A stretch of 64,000 nt of DNA, taken from Nonomuraea muscovyensis. GTDB taxonomy: Bacteria; Actinomycetota; Actinomycetes; Streptosporangiales; Streptosporangiaceae. The notes below the pieces were generated by a model. That model was not told the origin of the DNA. It saw nothing but the letters and a program-made list of their open reading frames with translations, and did no database searches. The position numbers were made by a program, and so were the translations under genes. The stretch lies in NCBI RefSeq assembly GCF_014207745.1, contig NZ_JACHJB010000002.1:2046001-2110000 (forward strand), read 5' to 3'. The stretch's first letter is position 1. Each line of letters starts with the position of its first letter. This document shows, in pieces, positions 16,640 through 25,671 of this stretch.

Positions 16640-19111
16640 ATGCGCCCCCGCAATTCACGGCTGCGGACCAAGATCACAGCTCTGCTTCTCTCCCTGACGG
16701 CGCTGTGGGCGTTCGCCGCCTGGGTGACCTTACGCGACGGCGTCAACCTCCTCTGGGTTCAGCAGGTCGACGGACACGTGATCAGCCCCAGCGAGACGGT
16801 GCTGGTCGAGCTCCAGCGCGAGCGCAGGACCACGATGGTCCGCCTGGGTGACAGCAGCCCCCGGTCCCGCAAGCTCATGCAGGACCAGCGCAAGCGCTCC
16901 GACCAGGTCAAGGCCGCGTTCGAGGAGTCGACACGGGCCTGGATCGTCGACTGGGCCGTCGACGACGAAGGGGACGAGCGGCTCGCCCAGGTGTTCAAGC
17001 GGCTGGACGGCCTGCGGGCCGTCCGCACCTCCATCGACGCGGGGCAGATGACCCGCCTGCAGGCGAGCAAGGCGTACGCGGACGTCATCGACTCGATCTA
17101 CAGCATGTACGGCGCGATGGCGACCGTGGACGACAAGACGGTCGCCCAGGACGTGCGCACGCTGCTGCAGCTCAGCCGGGCACAGGAGGTGCTCTCCCGG
17201 GAGGACTCCCTGCTGGCCGGTGCGCTGGCCGAGGGACGGCTGACCGTCGAGGAGCACAAGCGGTTCGCCGAGACCGTGGGCGCCTGGCGGATCCTCGCCG
17301 AGCACGCCGCGGCCGAGCTGCCGCACGAGGACCAGGTCGCCTACAACTCGCTCATGCAGGGCGGCGCGTTCACCCGGCTGACCAACCTCGAGACGCTGCT
17401 CGCGGACTTCGGGGGCGACCTCGAGGGGATCCCGTTCGGCGCGGAGCAGTGGAAGGCGGCCACGGAACGCGCCTCGGCCGAGCTCAACGCCTTCGTCTTC
17501 GACGCCGGCGACCGCGTCGTGGAACGCGTCGAGCCCGTCGCCGTGGGCGTCGTCGTCCGGCTGGTGCTCATGGGCGGCCTCGGTCTGCTGGCCGTCATCG
17601 CCTCGATCGTCCTGTCGATCACCACGACCCGCCGGCTGCTCGCCCAGTTGCAGAAGCTGCGCGACGCCGCGCACGAGCTGTCCGACGAGCGGCTGCCGGG
17701 CGTCGTGGAGCGGATCGGCCGCGGCGAGACCGTGGACGTCGCCGTCGAGGCGCCGGCCCTGCAGTTCGGCGACGACGAGATCGGGCAGGTCGGCCAGGCG
17801 TTCAACACGGTCCAGGAGACCGCCATCCGCGTCGCCGTCGAGCAGGCCGCGCTGCGCCGCAGCATCCGCGACATCCTGCTCAGCCTGGCCCGGCGCACCC
17901 AGGGGCTGGTGCACCGCCAGCTCACCGTGCTCGACGTGATGGAGCGGCGCGAGACCGACCCCGAGGAGCTGAAGGAGCTCTTCCGCCTCGACCACCTGGC
18001 CATCCGGATGCGGCGCAACGCCGAGAACCTCATCGTGCTGTCCGGCTCCTCCCCCGCCCGCACCTGGCGCCGCTCGGTGCCGATGGTGGACGTGGTCCGC
18101 GGCGCGCTGGCGGAGGTCGAGGACTACACCCGGGTCGACCTGATGCCGATGGGCGACGTGGTGCTGGTCGGCCGGGCCGTCGGCGACGTCATCCACCTGC
18201 TGGCCGAGGTGATCGAGAACGCGGTGTCGTTCTCCCCTCCCTACACGACCGTGCAGGTGAGCGGGCAGCTCGTGGCCAACGGCTACGTCATCGAGGTCGA
18301 GGACCGCGGCCTCGGCATGAAGCCCGAGGACCTGGCCGCCGCCAACGAGCGCATCGCCGACCCGCCGGAGTTCCGCATCACCGGCACCGCGCGGCTCGGC
18401 CTGTACGTGGTGAGCCGGCTGGCCGAGCGGCACGGCATCCACGTGGTGCTCAAGCAGTCGCCGTACGGGGGCACCACGGTCGTCGTCCTGCTGCCGCAGG
18501 AGCTGGTGGAGATCGACGACAGCCGTCCGGACCCCGACGACCGGCCACCGGCGCGCCTGCCGCAGCGGCAGAGCAGTGCCACGAACGCCGGCCCGAGCAC
18601 CGGGCTGAGCGCGGTGGCCACGGCGGCCCGGCCGGCCGCCGCGGAGAACGTCCGCTCGCTCAGGGTCGCCTCGGCCCGCCGCGCGCTGGCCCTGCGGTCG
18701 GAGGAGCTCGACGGCCCGCGCGAGCCCGCCGACGCCCACGACCGCACCGCGCCCCACCTGCCCGCCGAACTCCGCCAGCCCACGGAGGCCCGTGAGCCCG
18801 CCGAGGCCCGTGAGCCCGGCGAACGGGGTGGGTCCGAGGCGGCCCCCGAGGAGCGGGCGACGCCGGAACGCCGGCAGGCGCCCACCGAGTTCACGCCGTC
18901 GGGGCTGCCCTTCCGGGTGCCCCAGGCGAACCTGAACCCCGCCCTGAGGGCGGAGCCACCCGACGTGTCGACCGTCGACGAGGAGGACGATGACGAGCGA
19001 TCCCCGGAGGAGATTCGAGCCATGATGGGATCCCTGCAGTCGGGCACCCGCCTGGGCAGGTCCGAGGCCGCCAAGCTCATGGATGACCAGCGACCGGGAG
19101 GCGACGGGTGA
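16640..19111 (+). CDS. cvnA: Conservon sensor kinase-like protein CvnA
   Basis: 823 residues. A membrane helix near the N-terminus (LLSLTALWAFAAWV), a nitrate/nitrite-sensing (NIT-type) extracellular domain up to about residue 295, a second helix (VVVRLVLMGGLGLLAVIASI), a HAMP-like linker, then a GHKL ATPase domain with the N box LLAEVIENAVSFSPP, EDRGLGM and GLYVVSRLAERHG. A classical H-box is not evident, as in other conservon kinases. The last 250 residues are disordered and rich in Pro/Glu/Arg, with EAREPAE-type repeats. It heads cvnABCD; the stop overlaps cvnB as GTGA. Conservons form membrane-associated heterocomplexes resembling G-protein-coupled signalling in Streptomyces. Confidence 0.92.
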   Translation: MRPRNSRLRTKITALLLSLTALWAFAAWVTLRDGVNLLWVQQVDGHVISPSETVLVELQRERRTTMVRLGDSSPRSRKLMQDQRKRSDQVKAAFEESTRAWIVDWAVDDEGDERLAQVFKRLDGLRAVRTSIDAGQMTRLQASKAYADVIDSIYSMYGAMATVDDKTVAQDVRTLLQLSRAQEVLSREDSLLAGALAEGRLTVEEHKRFAETVGAWRILAEHAAAELPHEDQVAYNSLMQGGAFTRLTNLETLLADFGGDLEGIPFGAEQWKAATERASAELNAFVFDAGDRVVERVEPVAVGVVVRLVLMGGLGLLAVIASIVLSITTTRRLLAQLQKLRDAAHELSDERLPGVVERIGRGETVDVAVEAPALQFGDDEIGQVGQAFNTVQETAIRVAVEQAALRRSIRDILLSLARRTQGLVHRQLTVLDVMERRETDPEELKELFRLDHLAIRMRRNAENLIVLSGSSPARTWRRSVPMVDVVRGALAEVEDYTRVDLMPMGDVVLVGRAVGDVIHLLAEVIENAVSFSPPYTTVQVSGQLVANGYVIEVEDRGLGMKPEDLAAANERIADPPEFRITGTARLGLYVVSRLAERHGIHVVLKQSPYGGTTVVVLLPQELVEIDDSRPDPDDRPPARLPQRQSSATNAGPSTGLSAVATAARPAAAENVRSLRVASARRALALRSEELDGPREPADAHDRTAPHLPAELRQPTEAREPAEAREPGERGGSEAAPEERATPERRQAPTEFTPSGLPFRVPQANLNPALRAEPPDVSTVDEEDDDERSPEEIRAMMGSLQSGTRLGRSEAAKLMDDQRPGGDG

Positions 19112-19527
19112 CACCGGCTTCGGGCACGGACCTCAACTGGCTGCTCGACGACCTCGTCGGCCGGGTCAACGACGCCGAGCACGCCATCGTGCTGTCGTCC
19201 GACGGGCTGCTGATGGCCTCCTCCGAGGGGCTGGAGCGAACCGACGGCGAGCACCTTTCGGCGGTGGCCTCCGGGCTGCAGAGCCTGGCGAAGGGGGTCT
19301 CCGAGCGTGTGGGCGGGGGCGCCATCCGGCAGACGGTCGTGGAGTGGAAGTCACGCTTCCTCATCGTGACCTTCGCGGGCGAGCGGGCCTGCCTGGCCGT
19401 GCTGTGCGGCCAGGGCGCCGACATCGGCCTGATCGCCTACGAGATGGCCATGCTGGTCGCGCGCGTCGGCCAGTACCTCACCTCGGCCGCGCGCACCGGC
19501 GAGGCCGTCGCCGGGAGCGACCGGTGA
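19108..19527 (+). CDS. cvnB: Roadblock/LC7 protein CvnB
   Basis: 139 residues forming a single roadblock/LC7 domain (LNWLLDDLVGRVNDAEHAIV, SSDGLLMASSEGL, then GERACLAVLCGQGADIGLI). Roadblock proteins act as GTPase-activating or scaffold partners of small GTPases such as CvnD. The GTG start overlaps the cvnA stop and the TGA overlaps the cvnC start (GTGA both times), so translation is coupled. Confidence 0.92.
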   Translation: MTPASGTDLNWLLDDLVGRVNDAEHAIVLSSDGLLMASSEGLERTDGEHLSAVASGLQSLAKGVSERVGGGAIRQTVVEWKSRFLIVTFAGERACLAVLCGQGADIGLIAYEMAMLVARVGQYLTSAARTGEAVAGSDR

Positions 19528-19901
19528 CCAGAACGGACGAGCCGACGGACGAGCACTGGGTCGATCCCGAGATCATCCGTCCCTACGTCGTGACGCGGGG
19601 GCGCACCCAGCCGGTGCACGGGAAGTTCGACCTCATCTCCATGGCCCTGGCCGTGGGACCCTCGCCCGGCCCCGACGCCGGGCTCGACCCCGAACATCTG
19701 CAGATCCTCCAGCTCTGCCGCGAACCGAAGTCGGTCGCGGAGATCGCCGCGTACCTGGACCTGCCCGCGGGCACGATCCGGGTTCTCCTCGGCGACCTGT
19801 TCGACAAGCAACTCGTCTCGGCTCAGGAGCCGCAATCCGAGGTGGACATGCGTGACATGAACATGTACAGGGCGGTGCTCGATGGTCTTCGATCGCTCTG
19901 A
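19524..19901 (+). CDS. cvnC: DUF742 protein CvnC
   Basis: 125 residues. The DUF742 winged-helix signature is clear: IIRPYVVTRGRTQPVHGKFD, LQILQLCREPKSVAEIAAYL and LPAGTIRVLLGDLFDKQLV. GTG 19524 is fixed by the GTGA overlap with cvnB; the upstream part of this frame is the out-of-frame shadow of cvnB. It overlaps cvnD by 20 bp. The role within the complex is not known in detail. Confidence 0.92.
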   Translation: MTRTDEPTDEHWVDPEIIRPYVVTRGRTQPVHGKFDLISMALAVGPSPGPDAGLDPEHLQILQLCREPKSVAEIAAYLDLPAGTIRVLLGDLFDKQLVSAQEPQSEVDMRDMNMYRAVLDGLRSL

Positions 19902-20469
19902 GCGCCCCCGCCTGCCCAGGGCGATCAAGATCCTGATCGCGGGTGGTTTCGGGGCCGGGAAGACCACGATGGTCGCCTCGGTCTCCGAGACCAGGCCGCT
20001 GCGGACCGAGGAGATCCTCACCGACCGCGGCATCGGCGTCGACGACCTCACCTCGGTGGAGGCCAAGCGCACCACCACCGTGGCGATGGACTTCGGCCGC
20101 ATCACCCTCACCAACGACTACGTCCTGTACCTGTTCGGCACGCCGGGCCAGGAGCGGTTCTGGTTCGTCTGGGACGAACTGGCCGAGGGCGCGCTGGGCG
20201 CGGTCATCCTGGCCGACACCCGCCGCCTGGCCGACTGCTTCCCCTCGGTCGACTACTTCGAGCGGCGCGGCACCCCGTTCGTGGTGGCCGTCAACTGCTT
20301 CGAGGGGTCGCCGACGTTCGAGCTGGACGAGGTACGGCTGGCGCTCCAGCTCGATCCGTCCATCCCGATCGTCCTGTGCGACGCGCGCAAGCGCGACTCC
20401 AGCCGGGAGGTGCTCATCACGCTGGTGAAGCACTCGGCCCGGCTGCGCGCCGAACCCGTCGGCACCTGA
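19882..20469 (+). CDS. cvnD: Conservon Ras-like GTPase CvnD
   Basis: 195 residues with the P-loop GGFGAGKTT (residues 21-29), a switch/G3 segment FGTPGQERFWF and a modified G4 region AVNCFEG in place of NKxD, as in MglA-like conservon GTPases. It is the output component of the cvn module, thought to be regulated by CvnB and CvnC. There is no CvnE/F gene downstream: a terminator follows at once. The P450 and terpene synthase usually found as associated genes lie upstream instead. Confidence 0.92.
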   Translation: MVFDRSERPRLPRAIKILIAGGFGAGKTTMVASVSETRPLRTEEILTDRGIGVDDLTSVEAKRTTTVAMDFGRITLTNDYVLYLFGTPGQERFWFVWDELAEGALGAVILADTRRLADCFPSVDYFERRGTPFVVAVNCFEGSPTFELDEVRLALQLDPSIPIVLCDARKRDSSREVLITLVKHSARLRAEPVGT

Positions 20470-20480
20470 GCGCACGCGAA

Positions 20481-20510
20481 GAGGGGCCCGGCCGGACGGC
20501 CGGGCCCCTC
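20481..20510. terminator. Bidirectional terminator after the conservon
   Basis: Perfect 13-bp stem (GAGGGGCCCGGCC at 20481-20493, GGCCGGGCCCCTC at 20498-20510) with a 4-base loop, between the convergent cvnD and symporter genes. Confidence 0.75.
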
Positions 20511-20524
20511 TCAGTCGCGGCGGA

Positions 20525-22135
20525 TCAGTGCTTGACCGCCTTCTCGGCGCCGACGCCGGTGAGCGAGCGGACCTCGATCTCGGCGTACTTGGCGGCGTTG
20601 TACTCCTTGCTCATGATCGTGCCGAGCCAGCCGCACAGGAAGCCGAGCGGGATCGAGATGATGCCGGGGTTGCTCAGCGGGAACCAGGCGAAGTCGGCGT
20701 CCTTGAACAGGGCCGTCGCCGAACCGGACACCACGGGCGAGAAGATGACCAGCACCAGGGCGGAGACGAGGCCGCCGTAGATGGAGGCGACCGCGCCGGC
20801 CGTGTTGAACCGCTTCCAGAACAGGCTGTAGAGGATCGCGGGCAGGTTGCCCGAGGCTGCCACGGCGAACGCCAGCGCCACCAGGAAGGCGACGTTCTGG
20901 CCCTGCGCCAGGATGCCGAGGCCGATCGAGACGGCGCCGATGACGAACGCCGACACCCGGGCCACCAGCACCTCCTCGCGCTCGGTGACGTTGCCGCGCT
21001 TGAAGACGTGCGCGTACAGGTCGTGCGCGAAGCTGGAGGAGGAGGCGAGCGTGAGACCCGCGACGACGGCCAGGATCGTGGCGAAGGCGACCGCGCCGAT
21101 CAGGGCCAGCAGGACCGTGCCGCCGACGTCGCCGAGGAACGTCTTGCCGATGGCCTCGGCGAGCAGCGGCGCTGCCGTGTTGCCCGCCTTGTCCGCGGCG
21201 GCGATCGTCTTGCTGCCGACCAGGGCCGCGGCGCCGAAGCCGAGGACGAGGGTGAGCAGGTAGAAGGTGCCGATGATGCCGATGCCCCACAGCACCGACT
21301 TGCGGGCGTCCTTGGCGGTCGGCACGGTGTAGAAACGGATGAGGATGTGCGGCAGGCCGGCCGTGCCGAGCACGAGCGCCATGCCGAGGCTGATCAGGTC
21401 GATCTTGCCGGCCAGGCCCTGCGCCTCGGTGCCGTACTTGCCGCCGGGGCTGAGGAACTGCTCCGGCTTGGCGCTCTGCGCGGCGGCCTCGCCCAGCAGG
21501 CTCGACAGGTTGAAGCCGAAGTGGGCCAGCACGAGGACGGTGATCAGCGCGGCACCGCCCATGAGCAGCACGGCCTTGACGATCTGCACCCAGGTGGTGC
21601 CCTTCATGCCGCCGAAGACCACGTACACGATCATGAGGGCGCCGACGCCGACGATCGTCCACGCCTTGCCCGCCGGGGAGGTGACGCCGAGCAGCAGGCC
21701 CACCAGGGCGCCGGCGCCGACCATCTGGGCGAGCAGGTAGAAGATGCTCACCGTGATCGTGGACACGCCGGCGGCGGTCCGGACCGGGCGCGGGCTCATC
21801 CGGAACGCCAGCACGTCCGCCATGGTGAACTTGCCGGAGTTGCGCATCAGCTCGGCGACCAGCAGCAGCGCGACCAGCCACGCCACCAGGAAGCCGATGG
21901 AGTACAGGAACCCGTCGTAGCCCGACAGGGCGATGATGCCGGCGATGCCGAGGAAGGACGCGGCCGACATGTAGTCGCCGCCGATCGCCAGGCCGTTCTG
22001 CGCGCCGCTGAAGGAGCGTCCTCCGGCGTAGTAGTCGGCCGCCGTCTTGGTCTGCCGGCTCGCCCAGAACGTGATCACCAGCGTCAGGGCGACGAAGGCG
22101 AGGAAGAGGATGGCGGAAAGGGCTTGCGAGCTCAT
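20525..22135 (-). CDS. actP: Cation/acetate symporter (SSS family)
   Basis: 536 residues, about 13 membrane helices. Family signatures include DYYAGGRSFSGAQNGLAIGG and DYMSAASFLG near the start, LGTAGLPHILIRFYTVPTAK in the middle, and VALAFAVAASGNLPAIL near the end. ActP-type proteins take up acetate and other short carboxylates with sodium or protons. The ATG overlaps the TGA of the upstream DUF485 gene (ATGA), which is the standard yjcH-actP order. Convergent to cvnD. Confidence 0.92.
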   Translation of the reverse strand: MSSQALSAILFLAFVALTLVITFWASRQTKTAADYYAGGRSFSGAQNGLAIGGDYMSAASFLGIAGIIALSGYDGFLYSIGFLVAWLVALLLVAELMRNSGKFTMADVLAFRMSPRPVRTAAGVSTITVSIFYLLAQMVGAGALVGLLLGVTSPAGKAWTIVGVGALMIVYVVFGGMKGTTWVQIVKAVLLMGGAALITVLVLAHFGFNLSSLLGEAAAQSAKPEQFLSPGGKYGTEAQGLAGKIDLISLGMALVLGTAGLPHILIRFYTVPTAKDARKSVLWGIGIIGTFYLLTLVLGFGAAALVGSKTIAAADKAGNTAAPLLAEAIGKTFLGDVGGTVLLALIGAVAFATILAVVAGLTLASSSSFAHDLYAHVFKRGNVTEREEVLVARVSAFVIGAVSIGLGILAQGQNVAFLVALAFAVAASGNLPAILYSLFWKRFNTAGAVASIYGGLVSALVLVIFSPVVSGSATALFKDADFAWFPLSNPGIISIPLGFLCGWLGTIMSKEYNAAKYAEIEVRSLTGVGAEKAVKH

Positions 22136-22461
22136 CGGGTCCTCTCCTCGACCTCGTGGCGGAGCTTGTCGGCGATGGGGTCGAGCTTCTTCTCGGCGTG
22201 CCTGGCGTACGCCCAGGCGATCCAGAACGTCGAGACGAACTGGAGCAGGCCGAACACCAGTGCCACGTTGATGTTGCCGACCAGCTTGATCGACATGAAG
22301 TCACGCGCCCAGCCGGACAGCACCACGTAGAGCAGGTACCACGCCAGGAACGCCACGGTCATCGGGAACGTCCACCGGCGGAAACGGCGCTTCAGCTCCT
22401 GGAACTCACTGCTGCGCTGCACTTCCTCATAAACGGACGCGTCATGTTCTTGAGTCGTCAC
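22132..22461 (-). CDS. DUF485 membrane protein, partner of the symporter
   Basis: 109 residues with two membrane helices and the DUF485 core: QELKRRFRRWTFPMTVAFLA, then GNINVALVFGLLQFVSTFWI. Such proteins accompany acetate symporters (E. coli YjcH). GTG 22461 was chosen because GGAGGG lies just upstream; the longer frame adds an Arg/Pro-rich extension without a binding site. Coupled to the symporter gene by a 4-bp overlap. Confidence 0.88.
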   Translation of the reverse strand: MTTQEHDASVYEEVQRSSEFQELKRRFRRWTFPMTVAFLAWYLLYVVLSGWARDFMSIKLVGNINVALVFGLLQFVSTFWIAWAYARHAEKKLDPIADKLRHEVEERTR

Positions 22462-22659
22462 GAGACCCTCCACTGTGATGCGGATCACGCACACGGTAAG
22501 AGGGCAACCTACCCGCAGGGGAGGGTGTAAGCGCGGTGGTTCGGTGAGCCGCCGCGCTCCGGCGGCCAGTTGTGCCCGGCTTGCGATGAATGGTGCCATT
22601 CACACGACGAACGGTCGCGGGCGTCCGTTCGCCGAGGTCGGCGCGTCGCCGAGATTTTG

Positions 22660-23475
22660 TCAGCCCTTGACCGCACCCGCCGTGAGTCCTTCGACGATGT
22701 AGCGCCGGATGGCGGCGAACAGGATCAGGGTGGGGATCACGGAGACGACGGTCGCGGCCGCCATCGAGCCCCAGTCGATGTCGTACTGGGTGATGAAGGA
22801 GTTCATCGCGACGGGGATCGTCTTGGCGTCCTCGCTGTCGATGAACGTGATGGCCAGGAACAGCTCGTTCCAGCACTGCACGAACGCGAAGATGAAGGTG
22901 GCGGCGATGCCCGGCAGCATGACCGGGATGACGACGCGCACCATCGCGGCCAGCCGCGACGCCCCGTCCACCTGCGCGGCCTCCTCCAGCGCCACGGGAA
23001 TCCGCTCGTAGAAGCCGCGCATGATGATCGTGGAGAACGGCACGAGCATGGCGACGTACACGAGCATGAGCCCGGCGAGCCGGTTGAGCAGGTCGAAGTC
23101 GGACATCAGCAGGTAGAGCGGGCCGAGAGCGATGAACAGCGGGATCATCTGGGTGACCAGGTAGGCCAGCATCAGCGCGCCCCGGCCGGGGAAGGAGAAG
23201 CGGGCCAGGACGTAGCCGCCGAGCACGCCGGTCACCGTCACCGCCCCGGCCGCCACCAGCGAGACCACGAGGCTGTTGAGCAGGTAGGTGCCGAAGTCGG
23301 CGAAGGAGAACAGCTCCTCGTAGTGCTCGAAGGTGACCTCGCCCGGCCAGTACCTGAGCGGCATCGAGAAGATCTCCGCCTTGGGCTTGAGCGAGGTGAC
23401 GACGATCCAGTAGAGCGGGAAGAGCGTGATCAGCAGCCAGACGCCGAGCACGACGGCCTTGGCCAGACGCCTCAT
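22660..23475 (-). CDS. Sugar ABC transporter permease (MalG type)
   Basis: 271 residues, six membrane helices. The EAA loop that contacts the ATPase is present as EEAAQVDGASRLAAMVRVVI, followed by PVMLPGIAATFIF. LFPLYWIVVTSLK at the N-terminus is typical of MalG-like subunits. The ATG at 23475 overlaps the stop of the other permease. No ATPase gene follows; a shared MsiK-type ATPase elsewhere is expected in actinomycetes. Confidence 0.9.
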   Translation of the reverse strand: MRRLAKAVVLGVWLLITLFPLYWIVVTSLKPKAEIFSMPLRYWPGEVTFEHYEELFSFADFGTYLLNSLVVSLVAAGAVTVTGVLGGYVLARFSFPGRGALMLAYLVTQMIPLFIALGPLYLLMSDFDLLNRLAGLMLVYVAMLVPFSTIIMRGFYERIPVALEEAAQVDGASRLAAMVRVVIPVMLPGIAATFIFAFVQCWNELFLAITFIDSEDAKTIPVAMNSFITQYDIDWGSMAAATVVSVIPTLILFAAIRRYIVEGLTAGAVKG

Positions 23476-24371
23476 CGTGACCTCTCGAAGCGGGTGACGT
23501 TCAGGTAGAAGACGCTGAAGGACAGCAGCAGGCCGAGCACCAGCAGCCCGACCGCGCCCGCCCGGCCGTAGTCGCCGCCGATGACCTGCTGGATGAGGAA
23601 CGTGGTGACGATGTCGGTGCCGCCGGCCGGGCCGCCGCCGGTCATGGCGTAGATCAGATCGGGGAAGTTGAGGATCCAGATGATCCGCAGCAGCACGATG
23701 AGCGCCAGCGTGGGCCGGATGTGCGGCAGCGTGACGTGCCAGAACTGCCGCAGCCGGGAGGCGCCGTCCACCGACGCCGCCTCGTACAGCTCGCCGGGCA
23801 CCGACTGCAGCGCCGCCATGATCATGATGGCGAAGAACGTGACGCCGTACCAGACGTTGGCGACGATGACCGAGGTCATCGCCCAGCCGGGCGAGGCCAG
23901 GAAACCGATCCGCTCGTCGATGATCCCGGCCTTCAGCAGCAGGTCGTTGACCACGCCGAACTGCCCGTTGAACATCCACCGCCACAGCAGCCCGATCAGG
24001 AAGCCGGACATGGCCCACGGGAAGAACACCCACGCCTGGTAGAGGCCCCGGCCCCGGAACTGGCGCCGCAGCAGCAGCGCCAGCCCGAAGCCGAGGAAGA
24101 ACTGGAAGAACAGCGACACGACCACCCACGTGCCGGTGTTGCGCAGCGCCGTCCAGAAGCGGTCCTCGGCCAGCACCGACCGGAAGTTCTCCAGCCCCAC
24201 GAAGGGCGTGGAGGTCAGGTCGAACAGGTTGTAGCGCTGGAAGGCGATGACGGCGCCGCGGATCATCGGGTAGTAGGTGAACACCACCACGAAGATCACG
24301 CCTGGCAGCAGGCACAGGGCGATGAACCTGGCCTTGCGGGCGGTGAACGCCGGTCTGGCGACCGAGCTCAT
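23472..24371 (-). CDS. Sugar ABC transporter permease (MalF type)
   Basis: 299 residues, six membrane helices, with the EAA motif YEAASVDGASRLRQFWHVTL and PHIRPTLALIV. N-terminal ALCLLPGVIFVVVFTYYPMI is characteristic of MalF-like partners. The ATG at 24371 has AGGAAGG upstream and overlaps the stop of the binding-protein gene. Forms a heterodimer with the product of 22660-23475. Confidence 0.9.
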   Translation of the reverse strand: MSSVARPAFTARKARFIALCLLPGVIFVVVFTYYPMIRGAVIAFQRYNLFDLTSTPFVGLENFRSVLAEDRFWTALRNTGTWVVVSLFFQFFLGFGLALLLRRQFRGRGLYQAWVFFPWAMSGFLIGLLWRWMFNGQFGVVNDLLLKAGIIDERIGFLASPGWAMTSVIVANVWYGVTFFAIMIMAALQSVPGELYEAASVDGASRLRQFWHVTLPHIRPTLALIVLLRIIWILNFPDLIYAMTGGGPAGGTDIVTTFLIQQVIGGDYGRAGAVGLLVLGLLLSFSVFYLNVTRFERSR

Positions 24372-25636
24372 GACACCTTCCTGCCCTGGTCGGCCCAGAA
24401 CGCGTCCCATGACGTGAGCACCTCGGCGACGGTCTTCTTGCCGGTGATGAGCGCCTGGACGTCACGGTCGGAGTCGACGTTGAACTGGCTCCAGCCCGGG
24501 TAGTCCACCGGCCGGATGGTGATCACCTGCTGCGGGTCCTGCTGGGCCTCCAGGTAGGCCTTCCAGGCGCCCTGGGAGAACTGCGGGTCGTTCTGCGCCT
24601 GCTTGGAGATCGGGATGAGCGAGTTGCCCTTGGCGAAGGCGATGCTCTGCTTGGACTCCGACAGGAACTGCACCAGCTTGACCGCCTCCTTCTGGTGCTT
24701 GCTGAAGGAGGTGACGCCCCAGCCGGCGTACCCGACCGGCTGGAAGGCGTAGCCCGTGGGCCCCTTGGGGATGGGGGCGGTGGACCAGGCCTTGACGCCG
24801 CTCTCCTCCACCGTCTTGATCACCTCCGGGTCCTGGATGAGCATGCCGGTGACGCCGGAGGTGAAGCCCTGGACCATCTCGGGGTAGCCCCAGGAGACGG
24901 AGTCGGGCGGCGAGGCCTCCTTGAAGATCTTCACGTACAGGTCGAGCGCCTGGGCGGCCTCGGGGGTGGCGAAGATGGTCCGCTTGTCCTTGAGGAAGAA
25001 CGACTTCTCCGGGTCGAGAGCTTCGCCGTTGTACGCGCTGATCATCATGACCGCGTAGTCGGCGCCGCCCTTGCCGCCCCGGAAGGAGTAGCCGAAGCGG
25101 TCGCCCGAGGTCATCCTCTTGCCGGCCTCGTACAGCTCCTGCCAGGTCTTCGGGGGCTGGGTCAGCCCCCAGTCGGTGCGGTGGAACAGCGTCCGCTGGT
25201 AGAAGCCGTAGGGGATGAGGTACGGCTTGCCGCCGACCTCGACGGTCTTCTTCTTGGCCAGGTCCGTGAGGTCGGCCCAGCCGGGCCAGGCGTCGGTCGG
25301 CAGTTCGGCCAGCCAGCCGTTGTTGGAGAAGGACTTGGCCGTGTGGTCGCGGACCTCCAGCACGTCCAGGTCCTTCTTCGTCTGCAGGATCTGCGTGATC
25401 TTCTGGTCGGCGCTGTCCAGCGGCGGCGAGACCAGCTCGACCGAGACGCCGGGGTTCGCCTTCTCGAAGTCGGCGATCAGGGTCTTGATCAGCTTGGTCC
25501 GCTCGGGGCTGGTCAGGCTCTCTATCATGCGCAGCCGTACCTCACCGGAGGAACCGGAGTCGGAGCCGCAGCCCGCGAGGGCCAGCGTTGCGGCGGCGAG
25601 CAGAGCCGTGGGTGCCGCCAGGCGTGATGATCTCAT
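24368..25636 (-). CDS. Extracellular sugar-binding lipoprotein of ABC importer
   Basis: 422 residues. The lipoprotein signal peptide ends in LALAGC (lipidated Cys23). The body is a family 1 solute-binding protein: TLIADFEKANPGVSVELVSP, then NNGWLAELPTDAWPGWADLT, and GYFAFQPV-type segments before VGYAGWGVTSFSKHQKEA. It captures an oligosaccharide outside the membrane and delivers it to the two permeases encoded downstream with 4-bp overlaps. A 12-bp LacI-type palindrome lies 22 bp upstream of the start, so the operon is probably repressed by the LacI protein encoded at 26847. Confidence 0.9.
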   Translation of the reverse strand: MRSSRLAAPTALLAAATLALAGCGSDSGSSGEVRLRMIESLTSPERTKLIKTLIADFEKANPGVSVELVSPPLDSADQKITQILQTKKDLDVLEVRDHTAKSFSNNGWLAELPTDAWPGWADLTDLAKKKTVEVGGKPYLIPYGFYQRTLFHRTDWGLTQPPKTWQELYEAGKRMTSGDRFGYSFRGGKGGADYAVMMISAYNGEALDPEKSFFLKDKRTIFATPEAAQALDLYVKIFKEASPPDSVSWGYPEMVQGFTSGVTGMLIQDPEVIKTVEESGVKAWSTAPIPKGPTGYAFQPVGYAGWGVTSFSKHQKEAVKLVQFLSESKQSIAFAKGNSLIPISKQAQNDPQFSQGAWKAYLEAQQDPQQVITIRPVDYPGWSQFNVDSDRDVQALITGKKTVAEVLTSWDAFWADQGRKVS

Positions 25637-25657
25637 GTGTGCCTCCGTGCGAGGTAA

Positions 25658-25669
25658 GACAGCGCTGTC
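25658..25669. promoter_or_regulatory. LacI-type operator before the ABC importer operon
   Basis: Perfect palindrome GACAGCGCTGTC with a central CG, the usual LacI-family geometry, located between the importer operon and the PLP enzyme gene. A near-identical copy lies inside the PLP gene at 26425. Confidence 0.65.
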
Positions 25670-25671
25670 AG

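Noticed and set aside
16640..19111. Ordinary two-component histidine kinase
   Set aside because: No response regulator follows; the roadblock, DUF742 and GTPase genes define a conservon.
16730..19114. 794-residue open frame antisense to cvnA
   Set aside because: Composition (His/Gly/Arg/Val with no helices or motifs) is that of a complement frame; cvnA has clear domains.
20528..22330. 600-residue plus-strand frame opposite the acetate symporter
   Set aside because: Highly charged low-complexity translation without family features; the symporter on the minus strand is certain.
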